The notes under the pieces are model-generated. The model saw only the letters and a program-made list of their open reading frames with translations, was not told the DNA's origin and searched no databases. A stretch of DNA of 64,000 bases from Manihot esculenta. Taxonomy: Eukaryota; Streptophyta; Magnoliopsida; Malpighiales; Euphorbiaceae. How positions within the stretch are numbered: the stretch's first letter is position 1; every line of letters starts with the position of its first letter. Location of the stretch: positions 19,840,263 through 19,904,262 of the forward strand of contig NC_035169.2 of the NCBI RefSeq assembly GCF_001659605.2, written 5' to 3'. The position numbers and the translations under genes are program-made. Shown in pieces: positions 20,706-31,691 of the stretch.

Positions 20706-21849
20706 GTAAGGGCCGATCTTGAGCTCACTACATGTTTTTAACAAGTTTTAAGTTGATTCTTGAAGTAGAAATGCATGTGTAGGGTTTTATGAGTTTATGG
20801 GTTTTTGTTGGTTTATGGGCAATGTATGTTGGAATTGTGTTGTTTGATGTGTTGTAGATGGGGTTTTAGTTGGTTTGAAGCCCCTAGGAGCTTTTATGCT
20901 TGAGTATGTGTGCTGTAGAATAGGTTTATGCATGATTGGAAGTTTTGGAGGCAAATGTGCATAGAGGAGCCAAGTTTCTGCCCTTTGGCAGAAACCAGGT
21001 TCGGCAGCCGAAGGACTTTCGGCCGCCGAACCTGCCTGGGAGGCAGGCCTTTCGGCTGCCGAAGTTGCCCCCGAAAAGAGACTTTCGTCTCTGTCTGGGA
21101 CTTTCGGCCGCCGAAGGTGCCGCCGAACCTGCCTAGGTTTCGGCTCTGGAAGGACTTTTGGCCGCCGAAGGTGCCGCCGAACCTGCCCTGTTCAGCCTTC
21201 CTTTGCATGTTTTGCTTGGATGTTTTGTGATGTTTTAGGGGGTTTTTGGGGGATGTTTTTAGAGTTATGTTCTAGTTGTTTGGTCTCTCATTTGAGTCCA
21301 CCTGTGTAGGTTCGGACCCAAGGAACCGAGGACCCCAGCAGTGAGTTCAGCTGCTTCTGAGTCAGTAGAGGTTCAACTAGAGGTGAGTAGAATAAACCTT
21401 TACGATTTAAAGCAAATAAAGTATAAAGTTTTTAGCATGTTCATGCATCATGAATGCCATGTGATGAATTAGGTTGTTTGCATTAGAATTCACGAATATG
21501 TTGCATTGCATTTATGATGTTGATGTGGATTGGTTATTGGATGATCCTTTAGTCCTCATATGGTATGATGATGTTACGGCATGATATGTTATGGAAGTCC
21601 AGGTTGTACCCATTCTACGTCCCTGGCACATTGGAATGTTATGATATGTTATGTTAAGAGAAAGACCGGTTGTACCCATTCTACGTCCCGGCACTTTGGA
21701 ATGTAGAGGATTATTGGTGACAATACCATCCGAGATGTGATTTGTTGTGATGTGTTGCATTACATGATGACATGAGATTTTAAATGTTGTTTTCTATTAT
21801 TCTGCTCACTGGGCTCTAGTAGCTCACCCCTTTTCCCTAATCCCCCCAG
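20706..21849 (+). promoter_or_regulatory. Predicted splice signals in the LTR leader
   Basis: Downstream of the TATA box: a donor-like AAG/GTAAG at 20706 (CAAGAG/GTAAG in most relatives), an acceptor-like CCACCTGTGTAG ending 21309, a donor GAG/GTGAGT at 21383, and an acceptor-like pyrimidine run ending CCCCCCAG at 21849. They would define a 73-nt exon (21310-21382) and introns of roughly 600 and 470 nt. The donors are conserved in D, F 3' LTR, G, H, K and O. Use of these sites is inference. Confidence 0.4.
20998..21185 (+). repeat. Second cluster of TTCGGCCGCCGAA words, downstream of TATA (B 3' LTR)
   Basis: Dense mixture of TTCGGC(A/C/T)GCCGAA words and half-words (GGTGCCGCCGAA, CCCCCGAA) between TATA and the predicted exon 2, so inside predicted intron 1. 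Equivalents: F 8358-8480, D 23400-23600, K 44895-45140 and 61035-61285, H 35690-35925, G 36765-36955, O 57675-57950. Confidence 0.85.
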
Positions 21850-22342
21850 GATTGTAGGTACGGGCTAGACAGAGAAGTCAAGAAGAGTAAAGTCATGTAT
21901 TTGTAATAGATAGAAAGTGGACATGATAAATTCTATAATGATGTAAAGTTTGAATAGTCATGTTATGTATAATGATATTGAGGATTAGAAGTTGTGCTTG
22001 ACCCTATGGATGTTGTTATCCCTTTTAATACATGATCTTAGATGTTTTATGATGTAGATGTAAACCAACTCAACACTTGTTATGCCACCCATTGGGGGCA
22101 TTGATGAGATCCCACAGAGGGGTCAAGTTTGTGATTATAACTATGTTCAGTGCATGCACAGGTTGAGTTTGGTGTATGAGAGAATGTATGAAAGAAAAGT
22201 TTTTAATTTTTATGTATGTTGTTGATCATGTATGGGATTAAGCAGGTTTACAGGTTACAAATCAAGCTTGCTACGGGTCCCGGCGGCCTTAAGCCGATCT
22301 GGATCCTAGCGCCGGTAGCGGTCCGATTTTCGGGTCGTTACA

Positions 22343-22530
22343 GAATGGTGGTCTTAGTCATGTAATAGCTCGTAGTGGACATGATGAATACTGTAATGTA
22401 ATGTTGAGTTATATAATGTAATGATGTTATTGAGGTTTAGAAGTGTGCTTGACCATAGTATGTTGTGAATCCCTTTTTAGATACATGATCTTGAATGTTT
22501 ATGGATGTTTATGTTTAACCAAACTTAATG
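22343..22530 (+). repeat. Element C LTR fragment, left visible part
   Basis: LTR-like sequence between B and D: gtcatgtaatag, gtggacatgatg and gtgcttgacc landmarks match 21892-22005 of B's own LTR but diverge enough to be another element. It is the portion between the B and D insertion points. Its upstream part lies left of B, out of view. Confidence 0.75.
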
Positions 22531-24889
22531 TGTAATACCCGGCTAGAATCCGGCATCGGGATTCCTGCCTTCCGGCGGAATCTAGGGTGTTGGATCTCTC
22601 TAGAAGGGGGTAAAATGTGTTTTCTAAAATGTTTTCACATGATTTCATGGTTTTAAATGAAAAAGAAATGAGTTTTGAAAAGAAAAGACCAAGGAGGCGT
22701 TTGCCAGGTTCGGCCGCCGAAAGTGAAGTTCGGCCGCCGAACATGGGAAGGCTTCGGGAGCGCCTTTGGCCTCCGAAAGTCTTGTTTAAACGAGCCAAGG
22801 TTCGGCCGCCGAAAGTCAAGTTCGGCCGCCGAACATGCATGAGTTTAGGGGGCACGTTAGGCTGCCGAAGGTCTTTGACCAGGCCACCTATAAAGGGCCC
22901 TCAGATCGGAAATGGGTGAGTTTTCTCCCCATTCTCGAGCTCAGGTGAGTTTATGCCTTCCTTTGGTCGTTTTCGTGTTTTCTCTACCCATCTCTCAAGT
23001 TTTTCATGATTTCTACCCTTGTGTTTGAAGATTTAAAGCTTAAAAGGTGTTTTGGGAGCTTGGAGCTTTTGGAGCTTGGATTCTCCACACCTCCGAGTTA
23101 GGGGTCGCACCACCCTCGATCTTCAAGAGGTAAGTGTAGATCCTTGTTTCCCTAGTGTTTTCAGTAAGTTTTATAGAGTTTGATGGTTGAGTTTGGGTAG
23201 AAATGCATGTTTAAGGTTTATGTGGGTTTTATACCCAATGTATGTTATGTGATGTTTGTGTTGAGGAGTTTATGTTAGTTTATGCTCCTTTATGCTTGTG
23301 GGAGTGTGTATGCATGCTTGGGAGAGAGTATGTAAGGATTTGGGATGTTTTGAGTTTGGTTTTTGGCTTGGCAGAATCGGACCTGTCGTCCAGAGGGGAC
23401 CAGGTTCGGCCGCTGAAAGGAGTTTCGGCCGCCGAACCTGCATGGGAGGCAGTCTTTAGGCTGCCGAACGTGCCCCCGAAGGAGGGACTTTCGTTTCTGT
23501 CCAGGGGTTTCGGCCGCCGAACCTGCCGCCGAACCTACCCGAGTTTCGTCTCTGGAAGGGACTTTCGGCCGCCGAAGGTGCCGCCGAAAGTGCCCTGTCC
23601 AGCCGTTTCTTGGGTGTTTTCCATGCATGTTTAAGTGATGTTTAGAGAGGTTTTTGGGGAGTTGTTTATGAGTTGTTAGAATGTGTTTGGCACCTCATTC
23701 GAGTCCACCTGTGTAGGATCGGACCCGAGAGACCGAGGAGGCCATTAGTGCTAGCAGGTGCAGAGTCAGTCGGCGTCTGCTAGGAGGTGAGTAGAACTAA
23801 ACTTAATGTTTTATTTTAAGAAATTCTAATGCCCAAAGCATGAGCATGCATCATGATTATGTATAGTAGGTTGATTGCACTAGTTCACGAATATGTTGCA
23901 TTGCATTATTTCATGTTGATGCTGAGGTAGGGTGGACCGAGGCGACTTCAATAGCCCATATCCGTCACGAGTCTTGTCTTAGTCCTTTGAGAGCCGGACA
24001 AGTACATGTAGGAAAGTCCATGTGAGCTCTCTGTGGACCAGACACCATGTCATGTATGTTACAGGCCTTTGTGAGCTCCTATGGGGGAGCCGGGCACCGA
24101 CAGAGGGATTTTTGATGTCATGTCCATCCTCTGAGAGGAAAGATGCATGCAAAAAGTCAGACTCTCAGAAACCAGGGTCCGTGGGGAATAAATATTGTAT
24201 AAGCCCCGAGGCGGACAAGATTATGTGATTTCTCTGTGTTATGATGCATTTCATGAAAGCATGTAATGAATGAACTGTTTTCTCTGTTTCTACTCACTGG
24301 GCTTTTTAGCTCACCCCTTTCCCCTAACCCCAGTGTTGCAGGTTTAAGTCAGAGTCCAGAGGCTGCAGGGTAAAGTCAAGGTTCAGATATGCATGTTGTA
24401 ATAGCTTAGATTATGCTTATGTTTAGTATTTTAGAGGTGGACATGTAATATAAGTTGATGTAATGTAAATTGAGATAATGTATGTAACAGATAGTAGAGT
24501 TAATGTTTATGGATTAGAGTGTGCTTGGCCCTATAGCTTGGTTAATCCCTGTTGATGCATGGTTATGTAACATTTTGAATGTTGAGATGAGAACCAGGCT
24601 TGAGGTCTGTAATGTTGACCCAGCCAGAGCATTTGATGAGGGCTCTAGCATGGGAAAGTTTATGTTCACAGTTATGTTATAGCATACGGACCAAGTTTGG
24701 TGTATGTTCAGATTACAGGTTTTATGTTTAAGTTTTTATGGTTAAGTTTTAATCATGTATGGGATTTGACCAGGTAATAGTATGTATGTTTGGCTTGCTA
24801 CGGGTCCCGGCGGCCTTAAGCCGATCTGGATCCTAGCGCCGAACAGTTTGGAGCCGTTACGGCAGGGTATCGGTTTCTGGGCTGTTACA
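22531..24889 (+). mobile_element. Solo LTR D (2359 bp)
   Basis: Starts tgtaataccc, ends gctgttaca, and is flanked by TAATG (22526-22530 and 24890-24894). No primer site or coding region follows, so it is a solo LTR left by LTR-LTR recombination. The 3' end is closest to element F. It has both word clusters, a TATA box, a strong donor CAAGAG/GTAAGTG at 23130, CAG/GTGAGT near 22945, and GAG/GTGAGT at 23787. Confidence 0.93.
22889..22895 (+). promoter_or_regulatory. Candidate TATA box of solo LTR D
   Basis: TATAAAG in the conserved context after the upstream word cluster. A solo LTR with an intact promoter could drive outward transcription; that is inference. Confidence 0.55.
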
Positions 24890-25150
24890 TAATGCATGAT
24901 TATGTTACCCCATTGGAGCATTGATGAGGACTCCAAGATGGGGTTAATGTTAATGTCTATGTTAATGCATGTACAGGTTGAGTTTGGTTCATGAATGAAA
25001 AAGAAAAGTTCAAATTTTTATGTATGTTGTTGATCATGTATGGGATTAAACAGGTTCACAGGATGTATGTTGGGCTTGCTACGGGTCCCGGCGGCCTTAA
25101 ACCGATCTGGATCCTAGCACCGGTAGCGGTCCGATTTTCGGGTCGTTACA
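24890..25150 (+). repeat. Element C LTR fragment, right end
   Basis: Resumes C after D with the duplicated TAATG and runs to the terminus ggtcgttaca at 25150. It matches the last 260 bp of B and K LTRs (cattggagcattgatgaggactcc, cgggtcccggcggcc). Beyond it the sequence is E's LTR, so C was inserted in E. Whether C is a full element or a solo LTR cannot be seen. Confidence 0.82.
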
Positions 25151-26870
25151 GCAAATGGTGCAAAACTTTGTCAACATAGCATTCCAATTTGAGAAAACTG
25201 CATTCTGCCTTCCAATTTGAGAAAACTGCATTCCGCCTTATATTGCATAAACTTTTCAAGTAGCTTAGAGTTACAATTTGACTTCAGTTTCTTCATAACA
25301 AATGTAAATTTATGTCTTATCTTTCTAACAAGGTATGGTTCATGCAATTCTGAATACTCCAACTTAAGTTATGAATTTTTCTTTACAAGCTGCTCAATAA
25401 GATATTAAACAGTCCAGTATTGGTACCTGTTTATAGTATCAAAAAATATATCAGATTCATGCATTTTCATACAAATTCAAGCTTAAGTGTCTTCTACAAA
25501 ATTTTAGGTACACTTCTTAAGATTCATTTGGTACTGATATTAACACATTTTACTGAGTACATAATTAGTTATGGTATAATCAATACACACTGTTCCGAAT
25601 GCACTAACTCTATATCCAGTTTAGGTTCACTTGAAATTTTTATCATCTTATCTACAGATTCAGAATTTGGTCAATTCATTAACATTTTAGATATTTGTCT
25701 CAGCTTTCATTTGGTATATCTTAGGCCTAATTTCAATAAATACACAATAAGTTATGAACTTTTTAATACAAGCTGCCCTGTTAAAACCTATTCTGCCAGA
25801 TTTGCACTTTTAGCTCTCATGTTAAATTTCTTTACTCTAAGCCTTTCAAACATCATTTTAACATTCATATAACATATTTATACAATCAAAGAAAAATTTT
25901 CAGCAAGTAAAATCAATCTCCAACTTCATATGTCCATGAGAAAATTCAAGAAAAACAGAAAATCAAAGAAACACCAAACCTTTCTTGAATTCCTCTTTCT
26001 TTTCCTCTTCTATTCTCTAGCTATCTCCTTTCCCTTTGATGTTCCTTCACCTAGGTCAATTCATGCCTTAGAAAAGGATTGAATAGACTATAAATTAAAG
26101 CTTTATAATTCAAATTCATGCATGAAGAAATGAGAAGTTGTTATTTCCTACTCATTTATAAGCTTACCTTTGATTTTCAAGCTTGGTGTATATGGAACCC
26201 TAAACTTTTCTTCTTCAATCCCTTCAATATATGGCTGTTCCTTTAGCTCTTAGTCTTAGGATGAATTTTAGTTAAAGAAGGAAGTTGATTGGGTGAGATT
26301 TGGCTTGGCTTTGGTGGAAGGAAGACAAAACAAAGCTTTGGTCTTCTATGGTGTGAGCTACGGCAATTGTGTGATGGAGAAGATGACAATCCCTTTTTCA
26401 ATTTGCTTGGTCATTTCTTCTTTCCTTAGTTAGGTGACACATGGAGGTAAGCTGAATTTTTATGTTTTAACTTTTCATATTTATACTTTGACCTACTAAA
26501 CTCTTTACCATATTTCAATTTAGTTTTCAAACTTTCAATATTTATAGATTGACCTACTAAACTATACATTTAGCCTTTTAGAAGTCCTTTTTACTTAGGT
26601 AAGCATGACGGATTTAAACAAGCACCTCAAGCAAGCACGTCGGGAAACCCTAAGCACCTCCCGAAAGTGACTCATTCCCGACTCACTAATTACACTGGCT
26701 ACTTCATTTCTGGATATGTCCGTTTCTTTATTTGAGTTTTCTATGATTCAATTATTAGCAGTTTAGAGTTAAGCTAGCACCTCCCCTAATGCCACTTACT
26801 CTAGTAATGAAATAGTCTAACTCATATCTAATGATGACACTGCTCTAGCTATGGGTTTGAGGATGTTACA
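25151..26870 (-). repeat. 3' LTR of element E, inner 1720 bp
   Basis: Collinear with 32668-34385 with scattered substitutions, a few percent by eye. Truncated at 25151 by C (predicted duplication gcaaa). Ends gaggatgttaca at 26870. The open stretch 25420-25872 is not a gene: it lies in LTR and the other copy has the same low-complexity reading. Confidence 0.92.
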
Positions 26871-29800
26871 ACTCTTCCCCTCTTAAGAAATTTCGACCTC
26901 GAAATTTTACCTGCTTTGAACAACTGTGGATATTGTTGCTTCATCACTTCTTCACTCTCCCATGTAGCTTCTTCTACCTTGTGATTTCTCCACAACACTT
27001 TCACTAATGGAATCTTCTTATTTCTTAACTCTTTTATTTCTCTTGCTAAAATTTTCACTGGTTCTTCTTCATAAGTTAAATCAGCTTCTACATCAATGGT
27101 TTCTGCTGAAATGACATGTGAAGGGTTAGATCTGTATCTTCTTAACATGGATACATGGAAGACATTATGTATTCTGTCTAACTCTGGAGGTAAAGCTAGC
27201 CTATAGGCTACTGGACCCACACGCTCAACTATTTCATATGGACCAATAAACCAAGGGCTTAGCTTACCTTTCTTGCCAAATCTTAGCACTTTCTTCCACG
27301 GAGAAACTTTTAGAAACACTTTGTCCCCAACAACAAATTCTATATCTTTTCTTTTCAAATCTGCATAGGATTTTTGCCTATCTGTTGCAGCTTTCAATCT
27401 TTCTTTGATAATTTTCACTTTCTCCTCGGTCTGTCTTATCAAGTCTGGACCTACAAGTTTAGCTTCACTAAGTTCTGTCCAGCATAATGGGGTTCTACAT
27501 TTTTTGCCATACAATGCTTCATAGGGAGCCATTTTAATACTAGCCTGATAACTGTTGTTGTAAGCAAATTCTACTAGTGGGAGATATCTTTCCCAGCTTC
27601 CTTCAAATTTAATTACACAACTTCTGAGCATATCTTCCAAAACTTGAATCACTCTCTCTGACTGGCCATCTGTCTGAGGATGAAAAGCTGTACTAAAATT
27701 CAATCTTGTCCCTAAAGCTTCATGTAGTTTTTCCCAGAATCTGGATGTGAATCTTGGATCTCTGTCTGATATGATAGAGATAGGAACACCATGTAGTTTC
27801 ACAATTTCATTAATGTACAATTCTGCATACTTTTATAATGTATAATCCATTCTGATTGGTAAGAAATGCGCTGATTTAGTTAACTTTTCAACTATTACCC
27901 AGATGGCATCTTTCTTCCTTGGGGTGAGTGGCAATCTTGTCACAAAATCCATGGTAATTCTATCCCATTTCCATTCTGGTATAGCGATAGGCTGCAATAA
28001 CCCTGATGGAACCTGATGTTCTGCTTTCACCCGTTGACATGTCAAACATTTTGTTACCAATTCAACTATATCTCTTTTCATACCTGGCCACCAATAGTGC
28101 ATCTTCAAATCTTGATACATCTTAGTGCTACCTGGATGCATAACATATGGACTGTTGTGTGCCTCTGTAAGAATACTCTGTTTCAGCTCTCCAGCATTAG
28201 GTACACATATTCTATTACCATAGTACAAGTAGCCATCATCACTTATCACATGCTTCTGCTTCTTCCCCTCTTGTACTTATCTAGTCCATAAGGCTATCTC
28301 TGTATCTTCTTTCTGTGCTTCTTTAATTTGTTGCAGTAGGCTGGGTCTAACTTTCAATTCTGCTATGATAGCTCCATCATCTGCCATAGTCAATCGTGCA
28401 TTCATTGCTCTTAATGCAAATAAGGATTTCCTGCTGAGTGCATCTGCTACCAAATTAGCTTTGCCTGGCTGATAATCTATAATGCAATCATAATCTTTCA
28501 GTAACTCTAGCCTTCTTCTTTGTCTCAGGTTTAACTCCTTCTGTGTGGGTAAGTATTTCAGACTTTTATGATCTGTATAGATGTAACATTTCTCACCATA
28601 TAAGTAGTGCCTCCATATCTTTAGTGTAAAAACTATGGCAGCTAGCTCTAAATCATGAGTAGGATAATTTTTCTCATGTGGCTTTAGTTGTCTAGAAGTA
28701 TAGGCAATCACTTGACCTTCTTGCATCAAAACACATCCAAGTCCATTGTGAGAAGCATCACTATATATCACAAATTACATACCAGAAACAGGTTGTGTAA
28801 GTACAGGTGCTTCGGTGAGCATAGTCTTCAATCTGTCAAAGCTTGCCTGACATCTATCATCCCAAACATACTTAACATTCTTATGTAATAATTTAGTCAA
28901 TGGAGCTGCTATAAGTGAAAACCCTTTCACAAACCGTTTATAGTACCCAGCTAGACCCAAGAAACTCCTGATCTCTGCAACATTCTTTGGTGGCTTCCAT
29001 TTCAGAACAACTTTAATCTTCTGTGGGTCCACCCTGATTCCCTCTGCTGATACAATATGTCCCAAAAATGTTACTTCATTGAGCCAAAAATCACATTTAC
29101 TGAACTTAGCATAAAGTTGCTTTTCCCTTAGAGTCTGCAATACTACCCTTAGATACCTGTCATGGTCTTCCTTAGTTTTAGAGTATACCAGAATATCATC
29201 AATGAATACTACAACAAACTGGTCTAAATATGGATGGAAGATACGGTTCATTAGATCCATGAATGATGCAGGTGCATTTGTTAACCCGAATGGCATAACC
29301 AAGAACTCATAATGTCCATATCGTGTCCTGAATGCAGTCTTAGGCACATCTGCCCCTTTAACTCTCAACTGATGGTAGCCCGATCTCAAATCTATCTTAG
29401 AGAAAATGCTGGCCCCTTTCAACTGATCAAACAAATCATCTATTCTGGGCAGTGGATATTTATTCTTTATAGTTACCTTATTCAACTGTCTGTAATCAAT
29501 GCACAACCGAAGAGATCCATCTTTCTTTTTCACAAACAACACTGGTGCACCCCATGGTGAAACACTAGGTCAAATAAAGCCCTTATCAAGTAACTCTTGT
29601 AACTGTATTTTCAACTCTTTCAATTCTGTAGGAGCCATTCTGTAAGGAGCAATTGAAATAGGTGCAGTGCCTGGCACAACTTCTATAGCAAAATCCACTT
29701 CCCTTTCTGGAGGTAACCCTGGCAACTCTTCAGGAAATACATCTGGAAATTGACATACTGTGTGTAGGTTTGAGACACTAGGACCTTCCTTCTTAGTTTC

Positions 29801-30439
29801 AATTACACTAGCTAGATAGGCTGTACAGCCTTTTCTAATCAACCTCCTAGCTGTAGTGGCAGATATGACATTAGAGAGGTAATCTGACCTCTCACCCACA
29901 ACTATAACCTCAGAACCCTCTAATGTTTTGAGTGTAACTCGCTTTAACTTACAGTCAACTATGACATGATGTCTAGACAACCAATCCATACCCAGAATCA
30001 CATCAAACTCTCTAAAAGGTAACTCTATCAAGTCACCTAAAAAGGTGTGGCCTTGCACACATATAGGACAATCTCTATAAACTCTATTCATAATGACAAG
30101 ATGTCCTAAGGGATTGGTTACTGTTATGTCATGCTCTAAAGGTTCTACTTCAATTGCCTTCTCATTATTGATGGGTATGCTGATGTATGAATGTGTGGAA
30201 CCAGGATCAATTAATGCATAAACATATTTGCCAAAGATAGAAAATTTACCAGCTATAACATCTGGTTTGTCCTGGTCTTCCTTTGCACGAATAGCATATG
30301 CCCTGGCAGGTGCTCTAGTATCTGGTCTGTCTACTATCTCTGATACTCTGTGACTCTGAGCATTACTAGGTTCACCTCTACCTCTACCTCTGCCTCTAGA
30401 CCCTGTTGGCATAGATCTCTCTGTCTGCATAGGCTGCAC
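26849..30439 (-). pseudogene. pol: Element E pol
   Basis: Segments in order: protease (30439 down; ALIDPGSTHSY near 30200, [11 protein letters not shown] near 29980), a stop near 29570, RT (29542-28775; [19 protein letters not shown]), a stop near 28774, RNase H (28771-28277; [13 protein letters not shown] to LVADALSRK), a stop near 28250, integrase zinc finger and start of the core (28249-27833; HPGSTKMY, CLTCQRVK, MDFVTRLP), a stop near 27832, then the rest of integrase ([18 protein letters not shown]) and a chromodomain. The reading frame runs about 20 bases into the LTR. The order is complete but at least four stops make it non-functional as one polyprotein. Confidence 0.9.
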
Positions 30440-31543
30440 TGACTAGCCTCTAGGACAATCCCTCATAAAGTGGTCTGAGCTTCCACATAAGTAGCAAGCC
30501 CCAGTTAATCTCCTGCATACTCCGCCATGTCTCTTGCCACAATGCTCACATACTGGTGGCAACCCTCTACCTGGTCCTCCTGTACTAGATACTGAGGTAG
30601 TCTGCTATCCATACCTCACTACTGAACTCTGTCCAGGTCTCTGAATCTGCCTAGGTGGCCCTCTCTGCCCTGTCTGTTGAAATTTCCTCTGTCTCTTGCT
30701 AGTTGTCTGAGATGCAGAGGATTGTCCCTGATACTGGCTCTGGCTCCTCTTCTGCTGCCCTTTCTGCTTTCTACTTTGCTCTTCTTCTTTAATTCGCTCC
30801 AGGCTATGGGCCGTTTCTACTAAAACTGAGAGTTCCCTAATATGCATAGCTGTGAGGTACATTCTGATATCATCATGTAATCCTTGCTCAAAGCGTTTAC
30901 ATCTTTCTTCCTCTGTAGGAACTATCTCTGTGGCATACTTACTAAGTCTGACAAATTCTCGCTCATACTCAGTTACTGTAAGCCTGCCTTGTCTGACGTA
31001 TAAGAATTCCCTTCTTCTCTCCTCTATATATAAGGCCCCAACACATTTCTTCTTAAACTCTGCCAAAAAGAATTTCCAAGTCTGCCGCTCTGGTCGAATC
31101 ATCTGTGTTAATGTTGTCCACCATCTATAAGCTTCATCTTTTAGCAATGATACTGCACACATCAAGCTCTCTGCTGGTGAACACTGTAGCTGCTGTAAAA
31201 CCCTTTCTATACTTTCTAGCCAGAATTCTGCAGCTGAAGGATCATCTTTCTTTTTACCTCTAAACTCTGTAGCACCATATTTTCTGAGTTTTTCTATTGG
31301 AGGCCTAGGTTGTGCCTGGGCTACAACAGGTGGGGGAACTTCAACTGCTACAGGTGGTTGTGGTGGTACCTCTGGCACATTTTGGGTAACCCTCCTAAGC
31401 AACTCAGCTATTTGCTGAAACAGTGCATCCTGCCCTAGTCCGCCAGTAGCAGCAGGTGAAGGAGTAGTAGCAGGTGCAGCTGCCTCAGAGGGAGCATGAC
31501 TCTCTACCTCTTCATCTATTGCTCTTTGTGACTCAGATGACAT
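30440..31543 (-). pseudogene. gag: Element E gag
   Basis: ATG at 31543; 312 codons to a stop at 30605. N-terminus alanine/proline-rich with PPQPPVAVEVPPPV; gag core from about residue 85 (TEFRGKKKDDPSAAEFWLES, EAYRWWTTL, FKKKCVGALYIEERRREF) to about 250; basic glutamine-rich tail. Beyond the stop, 30440-30604 still encodes a CCHC knuckle read on the minus strand, so the stop at 30602-30604 (TAG) cuts it off. A second stop near 30443 separates it from the protease frame. Confidence 0.82.
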
Positions 31544-31674
31544 CTTCTATCAGACCTAAAGACATAAAGAAGAGATTTACATCAGAACCATATCATAGCT
31601 GTAACTTATTTTGGCATGTACATATACTACACATATACACATACATACTATGACCTAGAATCGCCTAAACCTTT

Positions 31675-31686
31675 GCTCTGATACCA
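31675..31686 (-). other. Primer-binding site of element E (initiator tRNA-Met)
   Basis: Minus strand TGGTATCAGAGC, five bases inside the 5' LTR. The 130-bp leader from here to the gag ATG has no other feature. Confidence 0.9.
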
Positions 31687-31691
31687 CTAAT

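Larger units (their letters stand above)
14417..22342 (+). mobile_element. Element B: near-complete Del/Tekay-like chromodomain retrotransposon
   Basis: Right part of the 5' LTR (14417-14760; the rest is beyond A), tRNA-iMet primer site, gag, pol, polypurine tract and full 3' LTR. Domain order protease, RT, RNase H, integrase, chromodomain identifies a chromovirus; the protein sequence fits Del/Tekay. Only two stops interrupt gag-pol. Over the 344 bp shared by both LTRs I count about 8 differences. It lies in the LTR of element C; its left target duplication is out of view, and the right flank is gaatg. Confidence 0.9.
20108..22342 (+). repeat. 3' LTR of element B (2235 bp)
   Basis: Runs tgtaataccc to gtcgttaca. 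It contains two clusters of TTCGGCCGCCGAA words (20285-20445 and 20998-21185), a TATA box between them (20464), splice-site-like signals (20706, 21309, 21383, 21849), and TGTAAT-rich sequence near 21905-21970 typical of plant polyadenylation regions. Confidence 0.93.

Noticed and set aside
22343..22352. gaatggt after B's 3' LTR looks like the start of a second internal region
   Set aside because: The match to the primer site stops after tggt (continues ggtctt, not atcagagc) and the following bases are LTR sequence of C.
25420..25872. 150-codon frame in E's LTR, repeated at 32936-33388
   Set aside because: It is present in both LTRs simply because they are copies. Composition is AT-driven, there is no domain, and it runs against E's transcription direction.
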